In this document: piece after piece, positions 9,882 to 20,588 of the stretch
Position numbering within the stretch: the first letter of the stretch is position 1
How the letters are laid out: each line of letters starts with the position of its first letter
Origin: Fonsecaea monophora
Taxonomy: Eukaryota > Ascomycota > Eurotiomycetes > Chaetothyriales > Herpotrichiellaceae
Assembly (NCBI RefSeq): GCF_001642475.1
Contig: NW_019173984.1
Span: 1 to 64,000, forward strand
Direction of reading: 5' to 3'
Length of the DNA: 64,000 nt
Program-made: the position numbers and the translations under genes
Notes under the pieces: generated by a model
Told to the model about the DNA's origin: nothing
Seen by the model: only the letters and a program-made list of their open reading frames with translations
Databases searched by the model: none

Positions 9882-10495
9882 ATGACAAACAGAGGCAAAC
9901 CCCGTGGTCTCAATGCCGCGCGCAAACTCGTCGCCGCCCGCAAGGAGGGTCGATGGGCCGATCTGCACTACAAGAAGCGTCTCCTCGGTACCGCGTACAA
10001 GTCGTCGCCCTTCGGTGGATCCTCGCACGCCAAAGGCATCGTGCTGGAAAAGGTCGGAGTCGAAGCCAAGCAGCCCAACTCGGCCATTCGGAAATGCGTG
10101 AGGGTGCAATTGATCAAGAACGGGAAGAAGGTCACTGCTTTCGGTATGTTCCATCTACTCTGCCGAAAACCAAGAGGACGAGACTTTGTTGTTGCAAAAA
10201 GAGGTGGACCAAACGGGATAGATGGAAGATGAAGTGAAAATCATTCCCAGATTGATGGAGGAAATAATTCAACATTCAAGTGGGTTTTTGCTGACCGTTG
10301 ATGATACTACCTCTAGTGCCCAACGACGGTTGTCTCAACTTCGTGGATGAGAACGACGAGGTCCTCCTGGCCGGTTTCGGTCGCAAGGGCAAGGCCAAGG
10401 GTGATATTCCCGGTGTCCGGTTCAAGGTTGTCAAGGTCTCCGGCGTGGGCCTGAGCGCTCTGTGGAAGGAGAAGAAGGAGAAGCCCCGATCATAA
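9882..10495 (+). CDS. rps23: 40S ribosomal protein S23 (uS12)
   Basis: Decoding-centre protein of the small subunit. Two coding exons, 9882-10143 and 10317-10495, separated by a 173-bp intron (GTATGT..CTCTAG) that splits the Val codon of TAFVPND; 146 aa. Diagnostic segments are GKPRGLNAARKL, KSSPFGGSSHAKGIVLEKVG, the KQPNSAIRK loop with the proline that is hydroxylated in other eukaryotes, GCLNFVDENDEVL and the C-terminus KEKKEKPRS. The N-terminus reads MTNRGKPRG instead of the common MGKGKPRG; no better start is visible because a splice acceptor lies just upstream. Expected to be highly expressed and growth regulated. Confidence 0.97.
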
Positions 10496-11313
10496 AGCAT
10501 AAGGGAAGGGAAGGCGGTGGTCCCAATCGCGTCGGTGTGGTGGTCCCCAAGAGCTTTTCTGATGGGGCCACGGGAAGGGGATGTTGATGTTGCCAGGCAG
10601 ATTGATGAAGAGAGGATACACACACACACACACTCCTGCTCACGACAACGCGCACACGGGGCCGTTTCTCTGGTTTGCTGTGTCTGACATGTGAGAAATA
10701 CTCAGTCGGCATAAACGGATGGGATGGATGACTTTTGAAAGACAAAAAGAAATCACTCGGGAGTCCAAATACCCATTTTTCACACACACATACACAAAAA
10801 CAAGAACTCTCTCACTGTATCCCCTTGCCCCGAGGGGTTGCTTTGCCACAAAGTGGATAGAGCGATATGGGGAGTATTGAATCAAGCAATGTTTTCCAAA
10901 AAGAGAGCTGCGCGTCGTCCAGATAAAACCCGTCTAGTAGTGAAAGTCCGTTTGATTACCCATCCTCCTCCCCATTGCGACCCGATACTTCCTCTCTCAC
11001 GTCGAATACAAGAATTAAAAGACGATATTGTCTGTGTATTCCGCCAAAAAGCAAAAGCATATAACTTTTTCGTCGTATTTCCTTCACCGACAAACCACCC
11101 TTTTCCCCGGGTTTGTTTTTGCTTAGTCTCTTAACGAATGTCAAACGCCATCACTCGTGCTTTGTTGTGTTGTCTTCATACCCTGCTCTTACAGCCCTAT
11201 AGAACAATAAAAGTGTTGCGTGTGAGATCGTTGTTGAAAAGAAGGCACGGGTAGAGGCCGCGACGATCCACGCGAATCTCCAACCCTGACGGTGAAGTGA
11301 TTAACCACCCAAG
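10496..11313. other. Convergent intergenic region, ~0.8 kb
   Basis: Holds the 3' UTRs of rps23 and the cytidylyltransferase gene. CA dinucleotide runs occur at 10618-10633 and around 10781-10795. No gene seen. Confidence 0.6.
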
Positions 11314-12923
11314 TCAATGCATCACATCCATGGCCTCTCGCTTGGGCTCGTCGGTATCGCTCTTAGCGTACTTGCCCTTTCTCCCCCGAATTGAGCCCAG
11401 GGGAGGCGTCTTTAACCCGAATATGTCACTCTCTCCGTCATTGCTGATAGGGCTTCTAGCTTCATCATCCTCGCTTCCTTCTGGACTGGGCGCCTGGCTG
11501 TCGCGAAGAGCCCGTTTGCCTCGCATCATCTGTTTAAAAACCAATGTCAGCAACAAAGGAGGCACGAGATGGCACTTTGTCTCTGCTTACCCATGACTTG
11601 ACACCTCCAATCAATCCCAAGCTGTATCCCGCGGCAAAGTCCTCGCTTCTACTGAGTCTGCCAGGAGAGTCGCCTCGCTTCTCTGGGTTAATGGCGTTCT
11701 CTAACTGTTTCAATTGCTCGACGGCAGTCATGCCACCGCTGAGGGGACTCTTGAGAGCTGAATCGCTCAGTTGTCTGTTAAACGGAGCCGGACTCGCGGG
11801 TCTGGAGCTGGCGTTGGTCCAGAATGATCGGAGATCCCGCGAGATCTCTCCTCCGGCTGTGACCCAGTTGGACTTGACGCTGTCTCTCAGCTCTTGCATA
11901 TGCCTCTTGAGATCAAGTTCGTTCTTCTTGAGCCAGCTGATGTTCAGCTCCTGCCGGCTAGTGCCTCTCTTGAGCTGGCGAACGATATACTTTTCATAGT
12001 CTCGGACAATCTTCGTGATGATTCCGGTTGTCGAGACACCCTCGGTTCGCTGCGTGACGAGAAACTTGCCCTCCTTTTTGATGGGTGCATAGATGTCGTC
12101 CCCTTCATCGGCGCCATAGGGCTCGTCGTCGTGGGCTACATAATCAATCTTATGCTTTTCCAGGAACTCCGGTGTCACAATCCATGGGCAGTTGGGAATG
12201 ACTTCGTCGACCCATCTGCAGTGGCGAAGCGTCTCTGCTCTCTCTGCTCCGGTGAGCACGGTCAGACCTTTGCGTTTGTGTGTCTCGGCATCTCCCGTAA
12301 CTCCGACGATAAGATAGGTGTCTGGGAACGCAGTTTTGGCTTGTTCAAGCTGGCGCATGTGTCTTCGCAGAGGGAGTTAGCACTTGCATGTCCACAGAGC
12401 AAACGGGCGAGGAGGCCTACCCAAGGTGAAAGAGGTCAAAAACTCCGTCGGCATAGACTCTGACAGGCCTACCCACGGGTGGTGGATTGGTCTTGTACCC
12501 CCCAACGGGATCTCTCATGCCTGCCTTTGGTACATCCTCCATTGTCTCCCGGCCCTCGTTGACAATGGCCTTTTTCATGGCACTTGTGACGGTCCGTTGC
12601 CTTTTCCTGCTTGTTTCCTCAATTTCCTGGCTATCCACGGTAGTGCTTGAGGGCTCGCCGGGATCTTCCTCATCGACACCATCTCTTTCCATCACTCCAT
12701 TGGACTCGACGGGTTTGGCAATGGACCGAGTGCGAGCTCGCTTACTGGGCGGCACTGCGCTGTCAATAGAATTACTCGAGGCATGTTTGCGGTTTCGCGG
12801 ATTGTTTGAGGGCGCATCGGCCAGCTCTTCGCCTGAGGCGTCGCGCGACGACGGTTGTTGGATATCGGTTGGGGCGACTGTCCTTTTCCGCTTGACGGAA
12901 GACGTAGAGGATGGCGACGACAT
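11314..12923 (-). CDS. pct1: Choline-phosphate cytidylyltransferase
   Basis: Rate-limiting enzyme of the CDP-choline branch: CTP + phosphocholine gives CDP-choline + PPi. Three exons on the minus strand, 12421-12923, 11591-12362 and 11314-11529; introns of 58 and 61 bp, both GT..AG; 496 aa. Residues 1-145 are a Ser-rich, basic, probably nuclear-targeting tail. The catalytic Rossmann-like domain begins near RVYADGVFDLFHLGH, with the HxGH nucleotide-binding signature at 166-169 formed across the first intron. The RTEGVST motif follows at 273-279. A basic amphipathic helical region (KNELDLKRHMQELRDSVKSN) and a Ser/Pro-rich end resemble the membrane-sensing and phosphorylated tails of the family, so lipid-responsive regulation is likely. 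Confidence 0.95.
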
Positions 12924-13871
12924 GTCAGGAGGATTGTTCTGAACTCCAGGCCACGTTTAAATTGATACACGCAGTCTCATATCAGGAAAGTGAGTAATAG
13001 GAGACCCTGTCGGCTTGGGGAGGCGAAGAAGCATGAGACAAAAGTTCCAAGCAAGTTGCCAAGCTCCACAGTGAGAAACAATTTCGGGGATTGTGAGAAG
13101 CGAGAAGGAGAAGCACGTTTGGAGTTGCGTGATAATAGTCCAGGTAATTTTCAAGATAAGATTCCAACTAGCACGGCGCTCCTATGGGTTGAAACCTCGC
13201 CCCCCTCCTCGACAAGGTTACAACAAGTACAGGTAAAGTCAAAGGCACTGGGAACAAGAACGAGGAAAAAAGAAAACCTGTTGTTGAGCTATGCCGTCAG
13301 AGGTTCGGTAATTTGGGAAAGCAAATGAGGAACGTGGGCATGTGCCTCGCAATTGTCGCTACTATTCGTCATCCACCAGTCATGAAGGGAGAAGCTGCTG
13401 GTCAAAACGTCATCTTAATGACACACCAGGTGCACACGCTCAAGACGGACAATCTGGGCCTACACTGCGCCATTGGGTCAAGGGTGTAACTGGGCCAGTT
13501 GCTGCCAGGAAACATGTCGGTTAATGAATCATTGGTGGTTGTGATGCAGCGCTCAATAGAACTCAAGGTAATGCCCCTTCCCACACGGTGTATATAGATA
13601 AGAGGTACAGAAAGTGGCATCATTCTACCATCGTACCCACTGCCACTGTCTCGTTGCGCGACGGTGTCAGAACTGGGTCGCATCCATAAAGGTCCTTCTG
13701 CACGCTCTTCCACGTAGATCTAAACCAGTATCATGCATGCATGCTAGGACTCTTCATCAATACGCTGACGGCAGGGGTATCTTGCGTCGGGAAGAAACTG
13801 GATCTGCCTTGTCTGGTCTCGCTCTGGCTCTCGCTCTCGTCGTGCTCTCGTCTCGCTCTCGTACTTGACTT
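12924..13871. promoter_or_regulatory. pct1 promoter and ptc2 3' flank
   Basis: 948 bp upstream of pct1 and downstream of the PP2C gene, both on the minus strand. A CTCG-rich tract lies near 13820-13865. No separate gene is supported. Confidence 0.5.
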
Positions 13872-15685
13872 TCAGACAGCAGCCTTCTGGGTCGTGTCAT
13901 CCGCGGGTCCTGTGTTCTCTGCGTCTTTGCTGCTGTCCAAGGTATCCTGCTGACTTGATGGCTTCGTCCCGTCACCGGCCGACTGGGGAGCGGGGGTGCC
14001 TTCTCGTTCGCTTCGTGCAGAGTCGACGTCCGATGTGTCCGGAGTGCCCTTCTTGACCTGGTTCGCCGCATCTTTATCTTCCTCGCTTTGATCGAACATT
14101 TCCGCATCGTCTGAATCGGTCAGGACCTCTGTTCCATCCCCGAGCAAAATGATCCTACCACTCCGACCCCCAAACCCTCTAGATCGGTGGTCTAGATCAA
14201 GCTCGTATTCGTCTGGACTGTCATGATCGAATTGATGTCGGACACCTGGTCCACGGAATTCAGCTGCGGACTGTTAGACAAGATTTGGCCTCTTGGAGAT
14301 TAGGGTTGGACTTGCCGTACTCTGGTGGCGCGCATGGTCCCTCTCCGTCTGCCACTCGTTTACTGATCATATCATACCATTCCTCTTTGCTTTTGCCGTT
14401 CAACAGACCGATAATAATCATGGTCATATTGTCGCACCCCACACCTCCAGTCTCACTGTTGGACGCGAGGCAGTTGTCCATCATGTTCTCGCAAATGAGC
14501 TGTAGCTCTTGTTTGGCAACAATGCCTCTTCGCACAAACTCGATTACGGCCTGCGAGGATTGACAGTCCCATATTCCTGGTTCATCATCAGCCACACTCA
14601 ACACGGTCCCAAGGGATTTCAGCAGGGCGGTCTACCGTCGCAAGCAATCACCAAAAACTCATCATCCGGTGAGATTTCGTGTGTAATCACATCGGGAAAG
14701 GCTGTGACAATCTGCTGCTCGGGAGAGAGGTCGGCGCTCTTCTTGAATTCGAAATCTCCTATGGCACGTGACAGGGCGAGATTGCCATTGACCCGACCAA
14801 AGTCCACAAAGCCTCCAGCGGCACTTATACGGGCTTTCTCGCCTGTCTCTAGTTAGCTTGTTCAAAGGCAATACAATCGAGTGGTGTACCTTCGTTCTGG
14901 GGTTTGTGATCGTAGGATAGCGGCTTCGCTCTCCCCTTGACTCCAAGGACAGTGCGAGAGTCTCCTGCGTTGGCCTGGCATTCGTGAGTTAGGGCATGAA
15001 GTGATTGGAACATGCTGTACGCACCACCCATATCTTGTCTTTTGATATGATCCCGACGGATGCAGTACATCCAGAGACCTCATCTTCGTAGCGAGCATCT
15101 GAATAATCCTTTAGTATCCGGAAACGGGTGTTTGGCGGGAGAGGCACCCATACCATTGAGGATTGCACGATCGGTGGCGAGGAACCCATCCTTTAAGGCT
15201 TGCTCAATGTCTCCTTTGGAGAACGCATCTTGCTTTGCGACAATTTTATGGATATTCTCTCCAGCAAACTGCGCGACTTTTTCCCCACCATGCCCGTCGT
15301 AGACACCAAAATACGATAACCTCTTGTCTGGCGGGGAGGGCTGTTTGGACTTGCCACTTCCCTCGGGCTGTAGGTCGAGAACTGCGGCGTGTGCGTCTTC
15401 CATACTTATACGCCATCCTTGCATTGCCGAGAGGCCATAGTAAACACAGTCATCTGCACCGCTATCGGATATCTGTCACCACAACTTGTGTTAGCTGCCT
15501 TGCTCAAGCACTTTAGACGACTGAAGTAGAAGAGAGAGAAAAACTCAGCCAGAAGCGGGCCTGGAGGTCTTCGGGCTCTGGATCACGCGCAGGCGCGAAA
15601 GGTTTCTCGCCGAGCAAACATGGGGCAAAATGTATAATCTGTGGCACACCTTTTCCACAACGGGCTCTGACAGAGTCTGACCCAT
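13872..15685 (-). CDS. ptc2: Protein phosphatase 2C (Ptc2/Ptc3-like)
   Basis: Mn2+/Mg2+-dependent Ser/Thr phosphatase; yeast relatives dephosphorylate Hog1 and Rad53 and shut off stress and checkpoint signalling. Seven exons: 15650-15685, 15154-15472, 15025-15098, 14890-14974, 14636-14842, 14316-14576 and 13872-14263; 457 aa. The 12-codon first exon gives MGQTLSEPVVEK, a likely myristoylated start. PP2C motifs in order: GWRISMEDAHAAV, YFGVYDGHGG, GCTASVG, ANAGDSRTV, LALSRAIGDFEFK, FLVIACDGIWD and GCDNMTMIII, with all metal-binding aspartates present. The last ~110 residues are acidic and Ser/Gln-rich. Intron 6 (14264-14315) begins with GC rather than GT, yet phase and homology on both sides require it. 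Confidence 0.95.
14264..14315 (-). other. GC-AG intron in ptc2
   Basis: The donor reads TACG/GCAAGT and the acceptor CCGCAG, with a CTAAC branch 12-15 bases before the 3' end. No GT donor restores the downstream frame encoding AEFRGPGVRHQF, so the GC donor is the only one consistent with the protein. Confidence 0.8.
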
Positions 15686-16295
15686 GCTTGTAGTTCTTCA
15701 ACTTGGGACTGGAATTGGAGGTGACGGTGCTCATGTACTCCTCGCACACGATGGCATAAGCTGGCTGCGGTTGAGGCGGGTTGAAAGGCAGCAGAGGGAG
15801 GACAGGGACGGGAGGAGGCGCAGGCTCTGCAACCTGAGGGAAATATGCAGCGTCTGAGGAATACCCCGAAAGACGCTCTCTTATTGTCGGCGATCAGGAT
15901 GTCGCGGGCAGAAACCAGCGACTTTGTAAGTTTGAACAGGAAAAAGGATAAATTCAAATCTGAAAGGTGGGCAGGCGACTCTGAGGAACGAGGTTCTGGG
16001 TGCCAGTTGGTGCCAGGGCGAGTAAATGACGATAGATTCAAGAAGCCCACCCACTACAACCGAATTCACTTAGTAAGAAGGGCGATGAGACCTGCACCCT
16101 GAGAGCCCCTTGTGCCGGAATGCCAAGCCCCCGTAGGTATCGACCCTAAAATACATACAAAGGAAACATCAACGTCCTCCTGCGCCCCAGCCTCATCGAC
16201 GTTTTCGGTCACTACGTCTATCTACCCACTGCTGCCTAGCAGAGGTTTCATACTTTGGATAGACGGTTGACTGCCGCATTCGTCGTCTCTAGCAA
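15686..16295. promoter_or_regulatory. ptc2 promoter and axl2 3' flank
   Basis: 610 bp between the ptc2 start and the axl2 stop, both on the minus strand. A 155-codon minus-strand frame (15583-16050) crosses ptc2 exon 1 and has no independent support. Confidence 0.5.
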
Positions 16296-19067
16296 TCATA
16301 CAAATCGGAAACTCCCTCGTCGGCCCTCTTCAGATCTCTTCATTGCGCCCTTATGGCTCCTCACATTTTCTCGTGAGTGCGAAATGAGGTTCAAAGGCAA
16401 CCGTGGTGAGGATTGCGAGCCGCGATTAGCCAGCCCTCGTTGCGTATCAGGTTCTGTTTCCTCGGCTGACGGGGCTTTGTCCTCCAAGTAGCTGTCTGAA
16501 GAAGTGATCGATTCAAACTGCCCGCTGCTCGCAATGCTGCGCTGTTTCCTCAGCACAGGCGTGTTGCCATTGTGAGAGGAGATAAAACCACCGATTTGAG
16601 CAGATTCGTCGACCTCATGCTCAAGGCGGGACCACATCGACCACGAGGGCTCGGGAAAATCTTGGGCGTCTATTGCCTTAAATTCTCTAGCCATTGGTGT
16701 TGGTGTTTGTGGATTTTGCTTCGCCAGCGCTGCGGTGTTCCGAGCCCACTTGTATCGCGGTGACACCAGCAGCCGTGCCGAGCCTGCATTCGAAAATCTT
16801 GCAGACCCTTCTAACCTAGCCCGTGCCCGTTCGGTATGCCATCTTTGACGCTGCTCCTCAAAGGATAGAGGCTGACTGCTATCTTCCGGGACCATGCGCA
16901 TAAAGGGAACTGGACTCTTTGTCCGAACACCGGTCCTAGCAGCGGTCGCTCCATCCACCGGGGGTGCCGGGAATGAATCCAACACCAGCGTAGTCCTTCT
17001 GCAGTCATTTGATAGACTAGAGGCCCAGGTGTTCCGCCAGGACGTCTGATCTGTGTTGACATCAGGGGGGATGAGAATGCCGCCACCATGTCCGGCGCCA
17101 CTCTTTCTGTCAGGCAAGCCTACCACGGATGGCATCATGCTTGACTGGGCAGTGATGGTCGAGTTCCTTTGTTGACTCTGCAATCCTGCTGCCAATGAGC
17201 TGCTCTGGATTGCTGGGGCCCAAGGCATCGACAACCTCGGGTTGGTCGGCAAGAATTCGAACGCAGGACTTGCCGTCCTGTCAAATTCTTCAATGGCTTC
17301 AGGTTGGGGAGCCACAACACTTCCAGGAGTGAAGACTTGTGTAGTACGATGCTGCGTAAGGGGATGTGGGCGTTTTGTGCTTGATAACCCCTGCCTAGAG
17401 TTCTCCAAACACTCAGTAGACTGCGCAGGGTTCGGTGTAGAGAGATTTGGAGGGCTGATATGCTGGTTATCAGGTACATGGGCAATGGTTTCGGCATCTT
17501 GTGCAGATTGACTCGATGGCTCCTGTGAATGCCCATCGGCACGATCCGAGCCCTCTTCGAATGATGCGATGTTGCTTCCTCTGTTCTTCCTTCTCCTTCT
17601 TAGACAACACAGAACCAGAGAAACCGCGAGCAGTACTCCACCAACGGAAAAGACACAGGCCAGTACGATATGCAGCAGATGGTTGTTGGATGTGTTGCCA
17701 TGCGGAGAACTCATTGCACGCTCAGATGCTTTGCTCGTGCCACTAGCTCTGGAAATCGTCGGTGACGTCGTAGAATGCGTTGGTGCCGTTGCAGTAGCGA
17801 AGGGTTTCTGAAGGACTTGTATAATCACGTCTCCCGTTGCATTTGTTGATGCGTTCGCGAAGGTGATGGAAACACTGAGTGTCTGTCCGGGTAGATCTCG
17901 GGGCACTGACCCTGAGAGAGCCCAGGTTTGAGCATTAAAATCAAGCCATGCTGATGCATTACCTAGGATCGCGACAGCTCGGACCCAAGGAGAGTAGGTT
18001 GGAGAGGTCCAGTAGTATGAAAAGTATTCCCCGGCTGTTACATTGACGACACCTATGACTCCAAGAGAAACACTTGAACTTCCAGTATTCTCGAGAAAGA
18101 TGGTTGCATTAGCAACATCATGATAGATATCTGTGACCGTGATAGTGATAGTAGTGCTGACAGAATCATCAGGGGTACCACTTAAAGACAGTCCGTTTCG
18201 ATCCAGCTCTGCCCAAGCCGGGACATCCACATCTATGCTGTCAATCTGATCGTCAGTGACGGGAGCCCCGTTGAGTGTGATCAGTGGCCGGAGTGGCAAA
18301 GTTTGAAATCGAGTACCAGTTGAGATGTTGGCGATTTGCGTGGCGGCTGAAAATGCCAGTATCCTCCGGCTAATAACAAGTTGAAAGTCAATGGCCAATT
18401 CCGCAAACCCAGGCACATTCGAAGCGATAAGTCTCAAGCCGTACGTTTGAGACCCAGCTAATGAGGATACCAACGCAGGAGTTATGCCAGAGAACTCGAG
18501 CTGATCTTCATCGAAATGCACCCACGGAGGCAAAGGGGCATTGCCGGCCGAAACCGCGTAGTATCTTGTCTCGGGCGTGGCGCCAGTGAAGGTTTGCGTT
18601 TCAAAGGAAACATGAAATGGCTGCTGTGGCTGCGCAAGTAATGAACTTGGTGGGGAAATGAGGCCGCTTTCCTCTAGTTGAGGCAACAGAGGTGTGCCGA
18701 GTGTTAGAGTAGGAGATTCGAGCACAATAAGTGTAATGCTCGCTGATAAATCTCCCGTAGGGTCTGAAGCGACCAGTTGCAAAGTTGTTGTGCCTACATC
18801 GCTGCTGTCTGGGACACCTTGGATCAGCCGAGAAGGGCCGTCAAGATCGAGCCACTTTGGGCCATGTGTGATTGTGTAGGAAATCTGCGGAGCGTTCGAG
18901 GTGAAAGTATCGGCGGAAAATACAAAGTTGTATGGTTGCGATACGTATGCAACTGGTGGAACTTGAGAATTGAGCGGGAAAGCGAGTTCCGGTGCGGCCG
19001 TGATGAGATCGACAAACACGGTGAGCCAAAACGCCAACAGTGGCTTATTGATTTCTGTGAGATACAT
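16296..19067 (-). CDS. axl2: Axl2/Bud10-like axial polarity protein
   Basis: Type I plasma-membrane protein that marks growth sites and, in filamentous fungi, affects septation and conidiation. Single exon, 923 aa. A signal peptide covers residues 1-25 (LLAFWLTVFVDLITAA). The ectodomain to ~residue 440 contains repeated cadherin-like/CADG modules with the recurring pattern PxWLxLDxxxxxLxGxP (for example GPKWLDLDGPSRLIQGVP and PAWAELDRNGLSLSGTP) and several N-glycosylation sites. A Ser/Thr-rich stalk, one transmembrane helix (~463-486, ACVFSVGGVLLAVSLVLCCL) and a stop-transfer RRRRK precede a ~430-residue disordered cytosolic tail rich in Ser/Pro. 261 bp separate it from the upstream GNAT gene, so its promoter is short or overlaps that gene. 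Confidence 0.9.
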   Translation of the reverse strand: MYLTEINKPLLAFWLTVFVDLITAAPELAFPLNSQVPPVAYVSQPYNFVFSADTFTSNAPQISYTITHGPKWLDLDGPSRLIQGVPDSSDVGTTTLQLVASDPTGDLSASITLIVLESPTLTLGTPLLPQLEESGLISPPSSLLAQPQQPFHVSFETQTFTGATPETRYYAVSAGNAPLPPWVHFDEDQLEFSGITPALVSSLAGSQTYGLRLIASNVPGFAELAIDFQLVISRRILAFSAATQIANISTGTRFQTLPLRPLITLNGAPVTDDQIDSIDVDVPAWAELDRNGLSLSGTPDDSVSTTITITVTDIYHDVANATIFLENTGSSSVSLGVIGVVNVTAGEYFSYYWTSPTYSPWVRAVAILGNASAWLDFNAQTWALSGSVPRDLPGQTLSVSITFANASTNATGDVIIQVLQKPFATATAPTHSTTSPTISRASGTSKASERAMSSPHGNTSNNHLLHIVLACVFSVGGVLLAVSLVLCCLRRRRKNRGSNIASFEEGSDRADGHSQEPSSQSAQDAETIAHVPDNQHISPPNLSTPNPAQSTECLENSRQGLSSTKRPHPLTQHRTTQVFTPGSVVAPQPEAIEEFDRTASPAFEFLPTNPRLSMPWAPAIQSSSLAAGLQSQQRNSTITAQSSMMPSVVGLPDRKSGAGHGGGILIPPDVNTDQTSWRNTWASSLSNDCRRTTLVLDSFPAPPVDGATAARTGVRTKSPVPFMRMVPEDSSQPLSFEEQRQRWHTERARARLEGSARFSNAGSARLLVSPRYKWARNTAALAKQNPQTPTPMAREFKAIDAQDFPEPSWSMWSRLEHEVDESAQIGGFISSHNGNTPVLRKQRSIASSGQFESITSSDSYLEDKAPSAEETEPDTQRGLANRGSQSSPRLPLNLISHSRENVRSHKGAMKRSEEGRRGSFRFV

Positions 19068-19327
19068 TCAAGTGGCTCGACTGGAAGTCTGAATTCATGC
19101 CGTAATAGGGCAACCCGAAGCTGCTGGCTATATGTTGTCAAAGACCAGTTGCACAGAAGACGATTTCCATCGCAGGTCTAGACGCGGTTGACGCGACATG
19201 GCGCGGTCGCGTGCAATTTATGATATTCCCAAGGGGTTGGGTGAGGGTTTAAGAGAATTGATGGCATCTGCAAGGGATACCTTGGATGAGAATGTGGAAA
19301 GCCCTCTGTCCAAGAAAGTCTTCCGCA

Positions 19328-19915
19328 TCAAGGCTGCAAAGCTCGGACCATCTTGACTCCATTCTTACCGGGTGAATAGTAGTCGTTGATCGTTTCTTGC
19401 ACGACAAAGCCGCACTTGGTATAGAGGCTCCTAGCAACCTGATTCGCTTCGTCGACCCAAAGATCGATTGCGCGACAGGACCACCGTTTCGAGTTTTCAA
19501 TGATCTTCAGCATCAATAACCCACCTATGCCCTGGCCTCTTGCGGCCGGTGCCACGCAAATTTTGTGTAGAAGTAGTCGGTGGTTCCATTTCACCACAAC
19601 AGCGTAAGCCACAACAGAGGGATTTCCTGCTTGGTCCGAAAGACCGACAATTACTTCCATGTTACGCTGGTGAAGAAGCTTGTCGCTGAATGGGAACGCT
19701 TCACGAGAAGTAAATACCTTGCGTTCCAGAGTCTCTATTTCATGTGAGATACGTGGAACAGTAGAGCGATGGAGTTGTCGGAGGTTATGGAAAAGAGGAT
19801 TATTTCGGCACGAGGGATCGTCCCTTTGACTTCTTGCAGCCTTGCTGAGCAGGGCCGAATGAGAAGCTGCAGTTCCATCACAGCCCGAAGTCGCATTGAT
19901 GGTTGCAGCAAGCAT
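19328..19915 (-). CDS. GNAT-family N-acetyltransferase (RimI/Naa50-like)
   Basis: Predicted acetyl-CoA-dependent N-acetyltransferase, 195 aa from the first ATG of the frame (19915); the frame stays open further 5' without another ATG. The core reads SVVAYAVVVKWN and HKICVAPAARGQGIGGLLM, the latter carrying the R-G-x-G-x-G acetyl-CoA loop at 126-131. AIDLWVDEANQVARSLYTKC and GFVVQETINDYYSPG follow; the last segment matches the beta6-beta7 layout of Naa50/RimI enzymes, which acetylate protein N-termini. The substrate is not deducible. A short upstream ORF (20025-20045) precedes it. It diverges from mzt1 across 348 bp. Confidence 0.75.
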   Translation of the reverse strand: MLAATINATSGCDGTAASHSALLSKAARSQRDDPSCRNNPLFHNLRQLHRSTVPRISHEIETLERKVFTSREAFPFSDKLLHQRNMEVIVGLSDQAGNPSVVAYAVVVKWNHRLLLHKICVAPAARGQGIGGLLMLKIIENSKRWSCRAIDLWVDEANQVARSLYTKCGFVVQETINDYYSPGKNGVKMVRALQP

Positions 19916-20263
19916 CCTGGAACACAAGGACAGATTGACTGAAGAAGAGTCGCGTGCTACTTGTGCCGGGTACAAACTGTGAAGTCCGTGGAAGTCCAAG
20001 GTCAAATAGCCAAGCACGCTAATACTATTTGGTTCCAAAAGACATGCCAATTTTACCTCCTCCGCTCTAGGTTCTTGGGTAAGACACTTTTTTACTAAAG
20101 CAGCAACTCAAGTGCACTGAGTACAACCACGACTCGGGAGACGCGTTTCGAACAAACCGCAGTGACCGCCTCAACGTCTGTCCCCTGCTTCGACCAAGAT
20201 TCGAATTGCTGAGATATTAGATCTCGAACCCTCGGCTGCCGTCATTCTGGATCAGGGTTTATC
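19916..20263. promoter_or_regulatory. Divergent promoter of the GNAT gene and mzt1
   Basis: 348 bp between the two start codons. No specific element is recognised. Confidence 0.5.
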
Positions 20264-20588
20264 ATGCCTGCGACTTCTGATAAACGGGAAAAGGCTCGAG
20301 AAGTTGTTGATATTCTCGAAGAGATCTCAATCCTCCTCGTCAGTGATCACGCACAATCCCCGAGTGCATTCCTCTGACAATGAAGGCAGAATACGCAGCT
20401 CGATCGCACACAATTGTCACTTTGTGTGTCTCTCATTGAGAATGGGGTTAATCCTGAGGCTTTAGCTGTGAGTCGAGGTCTCGGACTGGTCCACAATAAG
20501 GCGGAGACTAACAGCCTTTTAGACCGCCATCAAAGAACTACGACAAGAGACCCAAGATTTACAACCAGGATCTGGACAGTCCGATTGA
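20264..20588 (+). CDS. mzt1: Mitotic-spindle organizing protein 1 (MOZART1)
   Basis: Tiny gamma-tubulin complex subunit that binds the N-termini of GCP proteins and lets them dock at spindle pole bodies. Three exons, 20264-20338, 20390-20467 and 20523-20588 (25, 26 and 22 codons with stop), introns of 51 bp (GTCAGT..GGCAG) and 55 bp (GTGAGT..TTTTAG), both phase 0; 72 aa. Exon 1 gives KAREVVDILEEISILL, exon 2 NTQLDRTQLSLCVSLIENG then VNPEALA, exon 3 TAIKELRQET: the complete three-helix MOZART1 core in order. Because no exon exceeds 26 codons it is invisible to length-filtered ORF calling. A short acidic/Gln C-terminus (PGSGQSD) follows the core. Confidence 0.93.

Noticed and set aside
10144..10316. 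Possible box C/D snoRNA inside the rps23 intron
   Set aside because: TGATG-like and CTGA words are present, but neither an exact C box near the 5' end nor a pairing terminal stem was found.
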